Source: Doryteuthis pealeii
Taxonomy: Eukaryota > Mollusca > Cephalopoda > Myopsida > Loliginidae
DNA length: 64,000 nucleotides
Direction of reading: 5' to 3'
NCBI GenBank assembly: GCA_023376005.1
Contig: CM042181.1
Span: forward strand, 1,777,133-1,841,132
Shown: positions 1 through 10,529 of the stretch, piece after piece
How the letters are laid out: every line of letters starts with the position of its first letter
Position numbering within the stretch: position 1 is the first letter of the stretch
Position numbers and translations under genes: made by a program
The notes under the pieces: model-generated
Seen by the model: only the letters and a program-made list of their open reading frames with translations
Told to the model about the DNA's origin: nothing
The model's database searches: none

Positions 1-157
1 GTTGAGTATTGCATGTCATGAACTGCTCATCCACCTGGGCTTTATCCTTAAGCATCACGGGTCGCCACCCACGGCCAACAGGTGGCCCCATTGGGGGAGT
101 CTTACCCCTCTGCAGAGGTGCAGTCGGTGTATTCTAACGCCCCAGCCGACAGGGCGG
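1..157 (-). repeat. Hairpin-tailed repeat (HTR), 5' portion, cut by window edge
   Basis: This is the head of a ~600-bp interspersed repeat seen more than a dozen times here. Read on the minus strand, the family starts near ACCGCCCTGTCGGCTGGGGC and ends in a CGGCAT...ATGCCG stem-loop followed by an AAAAC-rich tail. Only the head is present, and it directly abuts the 3' flank of the Fem-1-like gene at 180. Confidence 0.85.
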
Positions 158-179
158 TGATTTCATTGTCTAAATCACC

Positions 180-1918
180 TCAGTCGCTAGGCACTGTAAG
201 CTCTGGGTTATTATTGGACCAATCTGATTGTGCCCCTACTGTAAAACATTCACTGTTTCTACATTTTGGTTGGTCTCCGTACTGCGTAAGAAGGACTAAA
301 ACCTGATTGCGAATATGTTCAGGCACTTGCTTAAGGGCATACATGGTTGGAGTCCGTCTGAAGTAATCCTTGGAGTTAGGATCAGCACCGGATTCAAGGA
401 GGATCTTAATGAGCTCAACGGAGCCCCAGGCTTGTGTTTTCAGCAAATTGATTGCACGGTACAAGATAGACTTACGGAGTCGGAATCGGATATCTGCTCT
501 TATTACTTCTTTGACTACCTCGTTAAATTGGCTGTGGTAATCCTGGGAAAAATTCTCAGTCTTCATTGTAGACGTCATATACAGAAAAGTATCGACTAAT
601 TCGTGATAACTGCTATCAACAAGATAAGGATTCTTATACACATTATCTTTCACTTCTCTCCACGCCTTCACGGCTGCCTGGGATATTATTTTGAAAATAG
701 AAAACATCCCGTATTCAAAGAGGTTATTTTGAAGGCTACCTTTGCCAAGTTCATTAAAAAGAAATTTGAACGAGCGAAAATTGTCGGTCACAGGGACCGA
801 GAGTTCTTGGGAATACTCTTGAATATAATCAATTAACTGTCGAACTTTCTCTATGTCGTTTGCCTTTTTGGCAATCAGTGCCGTTTGCAACAGAAGTAGC
901 ATATAGAGTCTGTTATTTCTTCCTATGATTCTTTCAACGACCAGAATACTCTGGAAAGCAAGATTTAAAGGTTTGTCTTGTAGATTTTCCAATTCTGTCT
1001 CCGTGGTAAATTCTTGGGAAAACCCAAAAACCTCTCGAGCAGGAATCTGACAGTTCTTAGGTAAATTCTTCTCCGTCCTCAACCGTAACGCTTCCCTCCA
1101 TGGCACTATATCTGTCATTTGAGCCCCCAGGAAACGGGCATTCATGATTTCGAAAGCCTCTATTTTATCTAACGCCGAACAGTCGGGATGCTGGATGAAA
1201 TATTTAAATGTTTCATCGTCTTTATTGATAGTAGACCAAATTAAAGGGTTCATGCCTTCGTGGCTTTGCATTTTAAAATCAGCACCGGCCTTTACTAGGT
1301 GAATTACGCTTTCTCTGTGTTTCCTAGCAACGGCGATATGAAGGGCGGTAAAGCCCTCCTCATCCTGCTGGTTAACGTTCGCGCCCAGACTGATCAGGAA
1401 CTTGCAGATTTCGCTATTCGAAGTCGACTCCATTAGAGGGCTCCTTCCATTAAAGCCCAAGCAATTAATATTGGCTCCCATCGCTACTATAAGTTTCACG
1501 GACATTAGATTCTCGTGGGATGCAGCTAGTGCTAGCGGCGTGAAGCTACCGTCGATTTTGTCGTTGATGTCGGATAGATGTTGCAGGATTAGTAGGATCA
1601 TCTCTGGATTACCGACTTTTATGGCGGCAATGAGTGGGTGCCGGCATTTTTTCCAGCGTTCGGACATTTTTTCGGTTCCCTCAAGGAGGGCGAGTTCTAT
1701 AAGGTAGCTGGAGATTTCGACGTTGTTATACTTAACTGCTAAATAGAGAGGAATGAAACCATTGATCGAAGAATTTACGATGTTGATACATTCTTCGGGC
1801 TGAAAGGTGTCGAAGATTTCCATGATTTCGCCCAAGGAATTATACTTGACTAATCGGAATATTCGTTTGACGAGATTTATCTTGGTTCTGCTTTCAGGAG
1901 TTGTGTTCTCTTGAGATG
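180..1918 (-). CDS. Fem-1-like ankyrin protein, copy 1, main exon (exon 2)
   Basis: The reading frame is open from a splice acceptor (polypyrimidine tract then TTGCAG, just above 1918) to a TGA at 180-182. The first two bases complete a codon begun in the upstream exon, giving about 582 residues when joined to 3834-3843. At least six ankyrin-type repeats occupy roughly residues 55-255; typical cores are T-P-L-A-L-A-A and G-F-T-A-L-H-I-A-V. Next come the Fem-1 signatures D-K-I-E-A-F-E-I and V-V-E-R-I-I-G, a helical TPR-like middle, and a C-terminal ankyrin unit (I-L-L-E-S-G-A-D-P-N) near residue 505. Known Fem-1 proteins are substrate receptors of CUL2 ubiquitin ligases that read C-terminal degrons. 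Animal FEM1B/C are a little longer and carry a C-terminal VHL box that I do not see here. Substrate recognition is therefore likely, but CUL2 binding is uncertain. This is one of two undamaged copies. Confidence 0.85.
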
Positions 1919-2002
1919 CTGCAAGAAAAGAATATAATTATTTCAGTCTTGGATAGAGGGAATGGTATATACAAATAATGTGTATTATATGGGAATATTC
2001 AG

Positions 2003-2245
2003 TCGATAGAGTACTTGACTAGGAATCGCAAGGTTCCTGGTTCAATACCGGCCCTCGTCAACTCTGCCTATGAGTAGCACAGGGATCTGTGTGGTAAAGT
2101 GAGGAGCTGATGGTAGGCGTAGCGCCCCACCTCAAATGCTAAAAAATCTCCTCGGTCTAGCGCACATGGAAAGGGAATAGATTCCCTCGCTCTCTGGCTG
2201 ATACCGACTTTAGGCCACCCCGTCGACTTATTGAGATTGTGGGGA
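2003..2245 (+). repeat. tRNA-derived SINE, family 1
   Basis: The head is tRNA-like, with a decayed A box (cagtcgatagagtac) and a B-box-like ggttcaatacc. The body (gagtagcacagggatctgtg ... ctctggctgatac) is shared with copies at 9140-9395 and 45532-45776. It is inserted in the first intron of Fem-1-like copy 1. Confidence 0.8.
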
Positions 2246-2565
2246 TTCAAATAAAACGAAAATTCTAATTTTAGAATTAAAAAAGCAACAAACTCCTATG
2301 GGGCCTTAACCGGAAGAACCCTCCGCGCATGTCCGAAAAAAAGGACTGTCGCTCGACACCCCCTCCCCACCCCCAAAAAAGTATCTCTCGGTCATTTCGA
2401 GTCAGGCCTAAATTGGGTCTAGTCGCTCCTACTAGCCAGGGAGATATTACCTTTCTACAGGCGACTACGACCCAGTCAATAAAGCTTAAGTCATAAAACT
2501 ACCTTCTGTCTCTGTCTCTGTCTTTTTCCTTTTCGTTCCTTAGATTCCTTCTTTTCAGCGCAACC

Positions 2566-3112
2566 ACCAAATGAGTTTTACGGCATATCAACCTCGGTGG
2601 GTCATTTAATGCCGACAAAGTTATGCAATAAATTCCTTCTTAATGCATAATACAATTTTGTATATGAACTGATGTTTTTCTATTCAACCCATAGATGGGA
2701 CCCTAACAGGTACTACCACTCCGGGTCAGAGTGGACCAGGGAGCAATGGTGATGAAGGGGTGATCCACATTCCCCAAACTTCCAGAACTGTAACCTCACC
2801 ATCAGATAATGTTTAACGTCATTCCCAGGACATGTAGACCCTCAGATATCGCCTTCTAGCACCCATATGATAAAAATGGGTTGGGGCTTGCCATAAGGGC
2901 ATTAGGGTTGGGAAAATCATATATTATATATATAAGCGTTCGGCAAGCCCCAACTCCTTTTTCATCATATGGGTGCTAGAAGGCGGTGGCTGCGGGTCTA
3001 CATGTCCTGGGAATGACGTTAAACTCTATCTGATGGTGAGTTTCCAGTTTTGGAGGTTTGGGGAATGTGGAGTACCCCTTCATCAACATTGCTCTCTCGA
3101 GAGGAGACGATC
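2566..3112. repeat. Foldback pair of hairpin-tailed repeats
   Basis: A minus-oriented tail half (about 2566-2925, including the CGGCAT...ATGCCG stem-loop) is followed after a short TA-rich spacer by a plus-oriented copy of the same segment (about 2945-3112). The arms are near-identical in inverted orientation, so the region could form a hairpin with arms of over 150 bp. Confidence 0.8.
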
Positions 3113-3299
3113 CGGAGTAAAAAAATACAAGCTCTGAAGATGATGTTTATAAATCAAAATATTGTTCAATATTAGCTATGAATATGATATGAAATGTTTT
3201 CATTTTAACAGCATATTGTGTTGTTTTCATATCCTTTTATCTACACTCATACCGTCGGATTCATTTCCTTTCTCTTAACTTACACACATTATACATATA

Positions 3300-3301
3300 C
3301 A

Positions 3302-3370
<69 letters not shown>
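3300..3370. repeat. (TA)n microsatellite
   Basis: Nearly pure TA dinucleotide repeats with TACA interruptions, in intron 1 of Fem-1-like copy 1. Confidence 0.95.
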
Positions 3371-3371
<1 letters not shown>

Positions 3372-3373
<2 letters not shown>

Positions 3374-3562
3374 CTAGTCATGTATTTATTAAAACTTGTT
3401 TTAAAAAACAATGAGGACTGTCTAATGTGGCGTGTTCAAATTTTGAGTGTAAATACACTCAAAATTCCATGTTATAATGATTTTGGGTAATGTGACGTAA
3501 GCAGTGACGTAGTTTTTTTTTTACAGACAAAAACCGGAGGCGAATCTCCATCATTATATATA
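3372..3562 (-). mobile_element. Helitron family 2 fragment (5' half)
   Basis: Reverse-complement match to the 5' half of the 22843-23234 element: the gaatctccat end motif (GGAGATTCGC reversed) and the catgtatttattaaaacttg segment. The 3' hairpin half is missing and is replaced by a TA tract. Confidence 0.65.
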
Positions 3563-3833
3563 TATATCATATACTGATATGTATAATATTCCAATAGAAA
3601 ATAATATCTTAATTCAAATCTTTGATTCAGTCAAAAAAATAATCAATAACTTTACAGGGAATACATTAATTTCTTTTCCATCACAACATAAATATATTTT
3701 ATAATATATATACACCATATACGATAGACGATAATAACCTTTATAGAAATTAAATATTCGTGTGAAGACATTTTTGACAAATGTCTTTAAATCCAAACTT
3801 AAATGAAAGGAAAGAAAATCGAAAGTAACTTAC

Positions 3834-3843
3834 CTTCAGCCAT
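3834..3843 (-). CDS. Coding microexon 1 of Fem-1-like copy 1 (Met-Ala-Glu)
   Basis: On the minus strand ATG GCT GAA G is followed at once by GTAAGT. The single trailing G completes a GCA Ala codon with the CA that opens exon 2 at 1918, so phase matches. A is at -3 and G at +4 around the ATG. The same ten bases, donor and flanks recur at 31358-31367 and 53403-53412, upstream of copies 3 and 4. The recurrence supports a real exon, but no transcript is available. Confidence 0.65.
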
Positions 3844-4375
3844 TTTATACCGTTTCTGTTTTAATATACAACTTTCTACTCCACAGTAAAATCGAGCACT
3901 TAAAAATTAAAAGACTTATAAATATAGATAGGTAATAGAATCCATTAAAAATCTAAAAATAACAGCTCATAATTTAGCGTAAAACGTACAGTTTAAAATC
4001 TGATAAAATGCACCAACAATAACTTTAAAAATGTTGCCAGGACCTAATACGTATGTTTCCGTCGGTGAACGATTAAAAATATTTTAATATTAAAAAAAAA
4101 CATGGTATAATATACGTTGTTTGGTTTTATAAGCTTTTATTACTTAAATAAAAAAATAAAATATTCGGGTGTGAGTAAGATATTTGGTCATCCGGATTCT
4201 CGCTTGCAGGTCATTGTTTGAAAACTACAGTCCAACGTTATCGCAAGTTCGATCCTGATTGGCGTCTGTTCAATCCAAATATCATTATTTTCTCTCACCA
4301 GAGTTCAACTCGCTAAGATATTATAAACCCTGTCCAATTTGATCGGAGTTAGAATTAGGTTTATTATTTAGAAAA
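3844..4375 (-). promoter_or_regulatory. Conserved 5' flank / probable promoter and 5' UTR block of Fem-1-like copy 1
   Basis: About 500 bp upstream of the microexon align by eye with 31368-31930 and 53413-53880. Shared landmarks include a ccacagtaaaa / ctacagtaaaa segment, an atagataggta segment, a gtcggtgaa segment and a distal cgcaagttcgatcc segment. No single promoter motif can be assigned with confidence. Conservation beside all three first exons is the evidence. Confidence 0.5.
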
Positions 4376-4413
4376 AAAAAAGAAGATAATCCACTTGATT
4401 CTTTTCAGTTGAG

Positions 4414-4453
4414 CAATTATTATTATTATTGTTATTATTATTATTATTATTGG
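4414..4453. repeat. (TTA)n microsatellite
   Basis: Uninterrupted or nearly uninterrupted TAT/TTA trinucleotide repeats. Confidence 0.95.
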
Positions 4454-4529
4454 AGTTTTTCACACCTGCCGTAGCCGGGGGTTCACTAGAGGCTAAAAGA
4501 CAGCAAGTCTCCTCAGGTCTTCAGGACCC

Positions 4530-4600
4530 TTCTTGGTTGGGTTTTATGACATGTCAACCCCTTGGGTTATTTTATGCCGAATACTTCTATTGGTAAGAAT
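4530..4600 (-). repeat. LINE-type 3' hairpin tail remnant
   Basis: ttttatgacatgtcaacccc ... gggttattttatgccgaata is the second variant of the CGGCAT...ATGCCG stem-loop tail, here with one stem base changed. Copies with the same downstream sequence lie at 5423-5480 and 41640-41695. Confidence 0.6.
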
Positions 4601-4680
4601 GCTTCTATTCGCAAATTCGATCCTAATTGGCGGCTGTTCATTGATTGAACTTCCAAATGATATTATTTTCTCTCGCCAGA

Positions 4681-4836
4681 TGGTTTAGTTTGTTTTGTTT
4701 TACGGCATATCAACCTCAGTGGGTCATTTAATGCCAAGAAAGTTTTGAAATACATCAATTCTTAAATGGATAATACAATTTTGTTTATAAACTCATGTTT
4801 TTCTATTTAACCCATAGATGGGACCCTAACAGGTCC
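4681..4836 (-). repeat. HTR, 3' tail only
   Basis: AAAAC-type tail (read on minus), stem-loop and the conserved segment up to the gatgggaccctaacaggt motif. It then breaks off into reverse-transcriptase-like sequence. Confidence 0.8.
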
Positions 4837-4954
4837 AACCCAGACATCTGCTAACTAACATAGCGCGCGTGAGTTCCAGTTTAGACAGAGCATAAAATGG
4901 CCAACCGCTCTGCCTGACGTTCAACTGCAAATTGGGGACTCTGAAAAAGGTCCC

Positions 4955-5082
4955 ACGTGACTTCACATATTTGGCGGGCTTCTGTAATTTTCCATGGAAG
5001 GACCCGGCCATGATAGGAAAAGGGTCATCCCCTCAGAATTACAGGGGATTGACAATAATCTTATGCAACCGCATAGATTATG
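4955..5082 (+). pseudogene. Possible reverse transcriptase fragment (fingers region)
   Basis: A short plus-strand frame reads K-D-P-A-M-I-G-K-G-S-S-P-Q-N-Y-R-G-L-T-I-I. This resembles the conserved N-Y-R-G/P-I-x-L region near the start of non-LTR reverse transcriptase domains. It is a fragment without catalytic motifs. It abuts an oppositely oriented RT C-terminal piece at about 5083. Confidence 0.4.
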
Positions 5083-5087
5083 TAACA

Positions 5088-5390
5088 TTTGGTTACCGTT
5101 CCAAAGGCACCAATTATTATTGGTACGACCTTCATCATCATGTTCCACAGTTTCCTCAATTCTCTGGCAAGATCTAAGTATTTGTCTATCTTTTCGCTTT
5201 CTTTCATTTTCACTCGGTGGTCAGCCGGGATGGCAAAATCCACGAGATGGCTGGTTCTCTTCTTCTTGTCGATTAATACTAGGTCCGGTCTCCTGGCCGG
5301 CATTAGGTGATCCGTCTGTACCTCGAGGAGCCACAAAATTTTGTGTGTCTCATTCGCCAAGACAGATTCATGTTTGTGTGGATGGGGTGA
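5088..5390 (-). pseudogene. Non-LTR retrotransposon ORF fragment, C-terminal region
   Basis: The minus-strand frame includes A-R-R-P-D-L-V-L-I-D-K-K-K-R, D-F-A-I-P-A-D-H-R-V-K and K-Y-L-D-L-A-R-E-L-R-K-L-W. These are a widespread conserved tract downstream of the reverse transcriptase domain in many animal LINE proteins. The frame is lost near 5088, where sequence in the opposite orientation begins. About 100 residues remain, so this is a dead 5'- and 3'-truncated copy. Confidence 0.7.
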
Positions 5391-5414
5391 TTAATTTGGT
5401 TTGTTTTCGTTTCG

Positions 5415-5482
5415 TTGGTTGTGTTTTACGACATGTCAACCGCTTGGGTTATTTTATGCCGAATACTTCTATTGGTAAAAAA
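5415..5482 (-). repeat. LINE-type 3' hairpin tail
   Basis: gttttacgacatgtcaaccg ... gggttattttatgccgaata, with the same 3' neighbour (cttctattggtaa) as copies at 4530 and 41640. The inner stem AACC/GGGTT and outer CGxCAT/ATGCCG are both visible. Confidence 0.65.
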
Positions 5483-5922
5483 AATGTTTAATGGTAACAA
5501 AGTTTTGAAATAATTTCATTTTTAATGGATAATACAATTTTGTTTATAAACTCATGTTTTCTATTTAACCCATAGATGAGACCCTAACAGGTACTACCAC
5601 TCCGGGTCAAAGTGGACCAGGGAGCAATGGTGATGAAGGGGTGCTCCACATTCCCCAAACCTCAGAAACTGGAACCTCACCATCAGACAGAGTTTAACGT
5701 CATTCCCATGACATGTAGACCCTCAGTCACCGCCTTCTAGCATCCATATGATGAAAAGGGTTGGGACTTGCCATAAAGGCAATAGGGTTGGGGCAATCAT
5801 ATAGGTGCTAGGTCTTGACGTGACCAGCCGATTGATCGAAAGGGGCCTCTCCGACCGCCCGTCCAGCCCAAGATAGGGCCAACGTGGAGTATTGCAAGTC
5901 ATGGACTGCTCATCCACCCGGT
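5483..5922 (-). repeat. HTR copy, 5' part missing
   Basis: Collinear with the family from just inside the stem-loop to the tcatccacc segment. The tail stem-loop has been replaced by the variant hairpin at 5415-5482. Confidence 0.85.
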
Positions 5923-6006
5923 GGGGTGATTGATTGATTGATTGAACGGCATGACAACCAGACGGATAGCGCGAGAGAGTCATCGGAATCCGTGTTGTCA
6001 GCACCA

Positions 6007-6036
6007 TATGATGATGATGATGATGATGATGATAAC
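6007..6036. repeat. (GAT)n microsatellite
   Basis: About ten GAT units. The surrounding 6040-6530 is AT-rich and without a recognisable gene. It includes one unit similar to the 29-bp minisatellite of 17745-18185 near 6412-6445. Confidence 0.9.
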
Positions 6037-6529
6037 GAATTCATAAATTTATTGAACTGTTTTTTTTTTTTTATCATAGATAATTCGTGGCAATCAAATA
6101 CAGAACAAAAAGAAAAACAGTGATATAAGAATATAAAATATAAAATGTTTATTTTTGTTCAAAATGCAAAAATTGTGTTTTATTATTTCCAAAGTAAAAA
6201 AAAAAAAAAAAAAAATTATAGTAGCTGCGAAAATATTTGTTTTTCATCTCAGTGATCAGATTTCCATAAAGTCGATAGACAGTCAACAACAGTCTGGGCT
6301 TTAAATACACGTACGCTGACATCGCTTTCAGTAGATGAGATATTGCTGCTGAGGTATGAGAACAGGTTTACTAATGTCAGAGGCTTGGTACAATGATGTT
6401 TACTGTAAAAATGCATTGGAGAATGATTTTTACTAAAAAAATAATCTTGATGTAATTGTACTATATTCATCTTACTTATATTCGCATCAAATTATATGTT
6501 GCTAACATAAACTTTTAAAGATTCTCTCG

Positions 6530-6735
6530 AAGATCTTTTTCTTTTAATAAAATCTAAACACTTAATCTATCAAAAATTTTGAACAAATAGTTTCGTTTTT
6601 ATAAATTTGCATAATGAGTAAAAAAGATATATAATAACTTTAATGAAAGCAAACTATATCAAAATATCATCTCGACTTGATCCTGTATCCACTATTTTGA
6701 GAGATTTGAAAAAAAAACATCTTGGAGTTTAAGGT
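6530..6735 (-). pseudogene. Orphan 3'-flank block of the Fem-1-like family
   Basis: The ctattttgagagatttgaaa segment and the preceding aaagatatataataacttta and atcatctcgacttgatcctg segments match blocks just downstream of Fem-1-like copies near 10780-10870, 15590-15670, 25370-25430 and 39280-39365. No coding part is left, so this marks a lost or dispersed copy. Confidence 0.5.
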
Positions 6736-6812
6736 ATTAAAATTAGTTGGAATGCCTATTGACCTTTCAACGTAGGTGCATATAACTACAAGTAATATTT
6801 CGACAAAGAAGT

Positions 6813-7370
6813 TTTGGTTTGTTTGGTTTTGTTGCATATCAACTTCAGTGAGTCATTTAATGCCGATAAAGTTTTGAAATAAATTAATTCTTAATGGATA
6901 TTCAATTTCTTTTTATAAATACATTTTTCTAATTTTTTTATAAATACATTTTTAACACATAGATGGTACCCTAACAGGTACTACCACTCCTGGTCTGAGT
7001 GGAGCAGGAAGCATTGGTGATGAAAGGGTGCTCCACATTCCCCAAACCTGTAACCTCACCATTAGATAGAGTTTAATGTCATGTAGACCCTCAGCCACGG
7101 CCTCCTAGCACCCATATGATAAAAGGGTTGGGGCAATCATATAGGTGCTAGGGCTTGACGTGACCGACCGATTGATCAGATGGGGCCTCTCCAACCGCCT
7201 ATGTAGCCTAAGTAAGGGTCTAAGTGGAGTATTGCAAGTCATGGATGGCCTATCCACCAAGACTCCGTCTTTAAGCATCATTGGTCGCCACCCACGGCCA
7301 ACAGGTGGCTTCATTCGGGGAGTTTTACCTCTCTGCAGAGGTGCAGTTGATGCATTCTAACGCCACAGGG
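6813..7370 (-). repeat. HTR, near full length
   Basis: Stem-loop tail (one stem base changed: ttgcatatc) through to the gccacagggcg head, with a few internal deletions. Confidence 0.9.
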
Positions 7371-8175
7371 CGTGACAAAGAAATTGTAGAACAATAACAG
7401 ACATACTTTATTTGTGGAGAAAATACATACATTACAAGGTACACGTATACTCATGACAAAATAGACACATATTCAAGACAAGGTACAATATAGATGTATA
7501 AAGAAGATAGGAATTCGTCCTGTAGATGTGATGTAGAGTACATGAAGGAATGTCACTTACTTATGACAGGCTGGGAGTCGAAGCCCCCCACATAAAAGGT
7601 ATCGACGCAAATGTCTAACCCATGTGTCGGTGCTTTCTAACGCCCCATCCGACAGGGCGGGACAAATAAGTCGTAGAATAATAACAGACTTTATTTGTTG
7701 AGCACGTGGAGAAAATACATACATCCCAAGTAAGTTAAATAAAATGGAACTTAATCAGTCTTATTTTTATTTTTGTTGAAGACTGATCCACATGCGGTCG
7801 ATACAGATATTCCTAGGGACCTCACATCAGTGAGAGGGCCGATGTTGCTTTTTAAAACCGTTGAGAGGAAGGCCCCGAAACGGTTTGCACATTCTCTCCT
7901 GATGATCCCATGCATTTGTAAACATCTTTTGTTTTTTCAATATATCAAATTCACACTGTCGGATTAAGTTCCTTTTATTTGTTGAAGACCGATCCACATG
8001 GGCCGATGTTGCTATTTAAAACCGTTGAGAGGAAGGCCCCGAAACGGTTTGCACATTCTCTCCTGATGATCCCATGCATTTGTAAACATCTTTTGCTTTT
8101 TCAATATATCAAATTCATACAGCACAAGGTATACATATACTCATGACAAAGTAGAAACATAATGAAACATATACG
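7370..8175. repeat. Unclassified duplicated repeat block
   Basis: Two kinds of internal duplication are visible. The segment ggagaaaatacatacat ... gtctaacccatgtgtc recurs in parts at 7370-7620, 7650-7735, 8115-8170 and 8637-8790. A ~130-bp unit (cgttgagaggaaggccccga ... aatatatcaaattca) occurs at 7780-7955 and 7984-8118. A short HTR head fragment lies at 7618-7665. I do not recognise a coding region. Confidence 0.6.
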
Positions 8176-8177
8176 AG

Positions 8178-8634
8178 ACAAGGTGTTGTATACTCTTTTT
8201 ACTTCTATTATTCTGCTCATCTTTGGTATCTTACGTTCTTCTTCTAGCATCTGGACTTCGTCTAGGGGACTTCGTGTCTGGTCTTCCATTGGGCATTTCT
8301 CTTTATCAGAAGCCCCGTGTCATTGGTAGTTTTTAGATAATAACCCAGACTTCGATTTGCTTTAGATCATATTTTATTTCGATATCCCCACCAGACTACC
8401 TGCGCAGATTGAGTCGGTCGTGCGCTGAACACCGTCGATACTGAACTGAACTCTCTAAACTAAACCGGAAGAGAGTCTTCTCCACTGACTCTCACGGTAT
8501 CCACCGGAAGGAGGATCAGGACTGAGGTCAAGCCTTGTCACTCAATATTTCATGGCCACCGGCTGCAACTTATATCAGCCATTTTAGTTTCTACACTACT
8601 GTAAATAAGTTTTAGGGTACTAACAATTATGTAA
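8178..8634 (-). mobile_element. LTR retrotransposon remnant: LTR plus start of gag-like ORF
   Basis: On the minus strand an LTR-like block (about 8634 to 8313, starting TGTTACATAATT) ends in aatgaca and is followed by a leader and an ATG at 8289. The ORF begins M-E-D-Q-T-R-S-P and stays open for about 60 codons. A second copy of the LTR and leader, with the same M-E-D-Q-T-R-S-P start decayed, lies on the plus strand at 12980-13410. It interrupts the duplicated block, whose sequence resumes at 8637. No pol domain is present. Superfamily not assigned. Confidence 0.55.
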
Positions 8635-8789
8635 CAAAGGTACACTATAGATGTACGAAGAAGATAGGAATTAGTCCTGTACAAGTGACGGGGATTACAC
8701 GAAGCACTGTCACTTACTTAGCCTGGGGGGCAAAGCTCCCCACATAAAATATACAGACGCAAATGTCTAACCCATGTGTCCTGTCAGCT

Positions 8790-9009
8790 GTCCCAGAGTA
8801 AATAGAGAGCAAACTTCCGCTTTCCCGACTAAATACTCAGGACACCTAGCGATAGAAAACCTGAAAAGGGGAAGACAACTATTCCAGACCAAACGGGGAC
8901 AGACAATCACTACAATCTAAACGAGCAACGACACTCGATAAACAGAAGTCCATGCGTTACCTACTCCGATGTTGATTTCGCTTTCAACAAATGAGATATT
9001 ATCTTATCT
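8790..9009. other. Unannotated spacer
   Basis: A GC-richer stretch (ctgtcccagagtaaatagag ... gcgttacctactccg) with no ORF and no match I recognise elsewhere. It runs into a short segment (gctttcaacaaatgagatat) resembling 6320-6345. Confidence 0.4.
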
Positions 9010-9911
9010 TCTATATATAATTGAGATTCGATCACATTTAGTCTGTAACCAAAACTACGTCACTGCTTCTGTCGCAGTCATTTCAGGAATTATGGAAGTT
9101 GATCAATGAGTATTTAAATCATAGTCAATGTTACTAAAAGTAAAGTCGTCGGGGCGGCCTAAAGTCGGTATCAGCCAATCAGCGAGGGAGTCTATCCCAT
9201 TTTCAATAGCGCTAGACCAAGGATATTGTTCTTACGTCTGAGTTGGAGCGTTACACCTACCATCAGCTCCTTACTTTACCACGCAGATCCCTGCGCTATT
9301 CATATGCTGAGTTGGCGCGGGCCGGTATCGAACCAGGAACCTTGTGGTCTCTAACCGATCGCTCTACCGACTGAGGGCAGAGTTGATTTATACATATGCT
9401 CAGAACGGAGCCGCAACATTTCCTGGTCTGTGGGTTTTTTTTAAAAAGAAGTTTTAATAAATACATGTCCCATTCTTTTCAAAAATCTATTTTATATAGG
9501 CACTGGCAAATTGAGCGTAAAATGCGTTTTTGACAAAAATGACTTTTAAAATGTCATTAAAATCGGATAATTACCTGAATTTAAAAAAAAAAACAATTTT
9601 TGCAATCGCGAATGTTATATTAAAATTGTAAATAAGCGCTTAAAACCCTTGAAAAAGAGGCAGAATGGCGGATCGCGTCGAAGTTGACCAAAGCAAATCG
9701 TTTTAAATGTATTAAAAATAAACTGCATATGTAATATTTTTCTTTTTTTAATGATGGTTATTATGTTACTACTTATCGATCTAGACAAAGTTTGACCTTA
9801 AATAATAGATTTAATTATTTCTTATTCGCTTTTAAAACTCGTAGTATCCGATTTCTTTGCTAGTACCTAATTTTATACATCACCCGGAGGGTGTTTTTTT
9901 TATTTTGCAAG
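9010..9911 (+). mobile_element. Helitron family 2 copy interrupted by a SINE
   Basis: The 5' end (tctatatataattgagattc) and the 3' hairpin end (catcacccggagggtg, T-rich spacer, then CAAG in place of CTAG) match the 22843-23234 family. A family-1 SINE (9140-9395) sits in the middle. The segment 9640-9870 resembles 50400-50570. Confidence 0.6.
9140..9395 (-). repeat. tRNA-derived SINE, family 1
   Basis: Reverse complement of the 45532-45776 SINE. The tRNA-like head, with B-box ggtatcgaacc and A-box ctaccgactgag read in reverse, is at about 9311-9380. The body (tcggggcggcctaaagtcgg) is at the other end. Confidence 0.85.
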
Positions 9912-9961
9912 TATTGATAATAGATTATATTATATATTTAAGTAGCACATTAAAATTGGGC

Positions 9962-10216
9962 AGATTATTTGTAAGATCGACATAGACACGTGGGAGGCTT
10001 GTGCAGAAGACCGTGCAACCTGGCGCCTCCTCGTCAAACAAGGAACAAAAAGAAGTGAAGAGAGGAATAAAGCTGCCATAGAAAAGAGAGCTAAAAGAAA
10101 GGAGACAGCAGCACCCCCAACGCCTACAGAAAGCATCACCTTTTGTTTGCAACCATTGCACCAGAGACTGCCATTCGAGGATCGGTCTGTTCAGCCACTC
10201 ACGTAGCTGTAAGTGA
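9962..10216 (+). pseudogene. Non-LTR retrotransposon ORF2 C-terminus with zinc finger (frameshifted)
   Basis: The frame reads D-T-W-E-A-C-A-E-D-R-A-T-W-R and a basic K-R-A-K-R-K-E-T stretch. After a one-nucleotide shift near 10143 it continues V-C-N-H-C-T-R-D-C-H-S-R-I-G-L-F-S-H-S-R-S-C-K then stop. The C-x2-C ... H-x3-5 finger with D-C-H-S-R-I-G-L is a familiar ending of many animal LINE proteins. It is followed by a short stem-loop-like 3' end (cgtctaaaatagacgg). Only the last ~80 residues remain. Confidence 0.7.
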
Positions 10217-10404
10217 GTAAGAAAAAAACTACGCCATCGTCTAAAATAGACGGAAGGTTTCCAACAAAAAAATTGTAAGATCTGGCTTAGTCTTTTTCTT
10301 AAAGAAAGTCTTTACTATTCTATTATATTTAGAACAAATAATTTCGTTTATGTATCCTATTCTCCCTCCAGATATGGACAAATAGCAGAGCAGACTAAGT
10401 TATT

Positions 10405-10528
10405 TAACCATGGCTAGGTAACCAGTCTAGGAGAAGGAAAACTGAATTCAAACCTGTTAAACTTTGCTGAAGAAATTGACCTTGTGTCACATCCTGCTCG
10501 TGTGGAGGGTTTGGTAAATATATATATG
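10405..10528 (+). repeat. tRNA-derived SINE family 2, 3' half
   Basis: aaccagtctaggagaaggaa ... gaccttgtgtcacatcctgc matches the 3' half of SINE copies at 45940 and 59572 and ends in the same TA-rich tail. The tRNA-like head is missing. Confidence 0.75.
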
Positions 10529-10529
10529 T

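Larger units (their letters stand above)
1919..3833 (-). other. Intron 1 of Fem-1-like copy 1
   Basis: A phase-1 intron runs from a GTAAGT donor at 3833-3828 to a TTGCAG acceptor ending at 1919. It holds a SINE (about 2003-2245), a foldback pair of hairpin-tailed repeats (2566-3112), a (TA)n tract and a Helitron fragment. The stretch 2250-2565 contains nothing I recognise beyond a C-rich patch. The roughly 200 bp next to the donor are similar to the sequence downstream of the other two first exons. Confidence 0.65.

Noticed and set aside
180..306. Plus-strand ORFs overlapping the Fem-1-like exons (for example 82-306, 315-599, 13558-13746)
   Set aside because: They are antisense shadows of the conserved minus-strand coding frame; conservation follows the minus-strand codons.
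8101..8289. Short independent gene starting M-E-D-Q-T-R-S-P
   Set aside because: It starts right after an LTR-like block and leader duplicated at 12979-13412, so it is better explained as the beginning of a retrotransposon gag.
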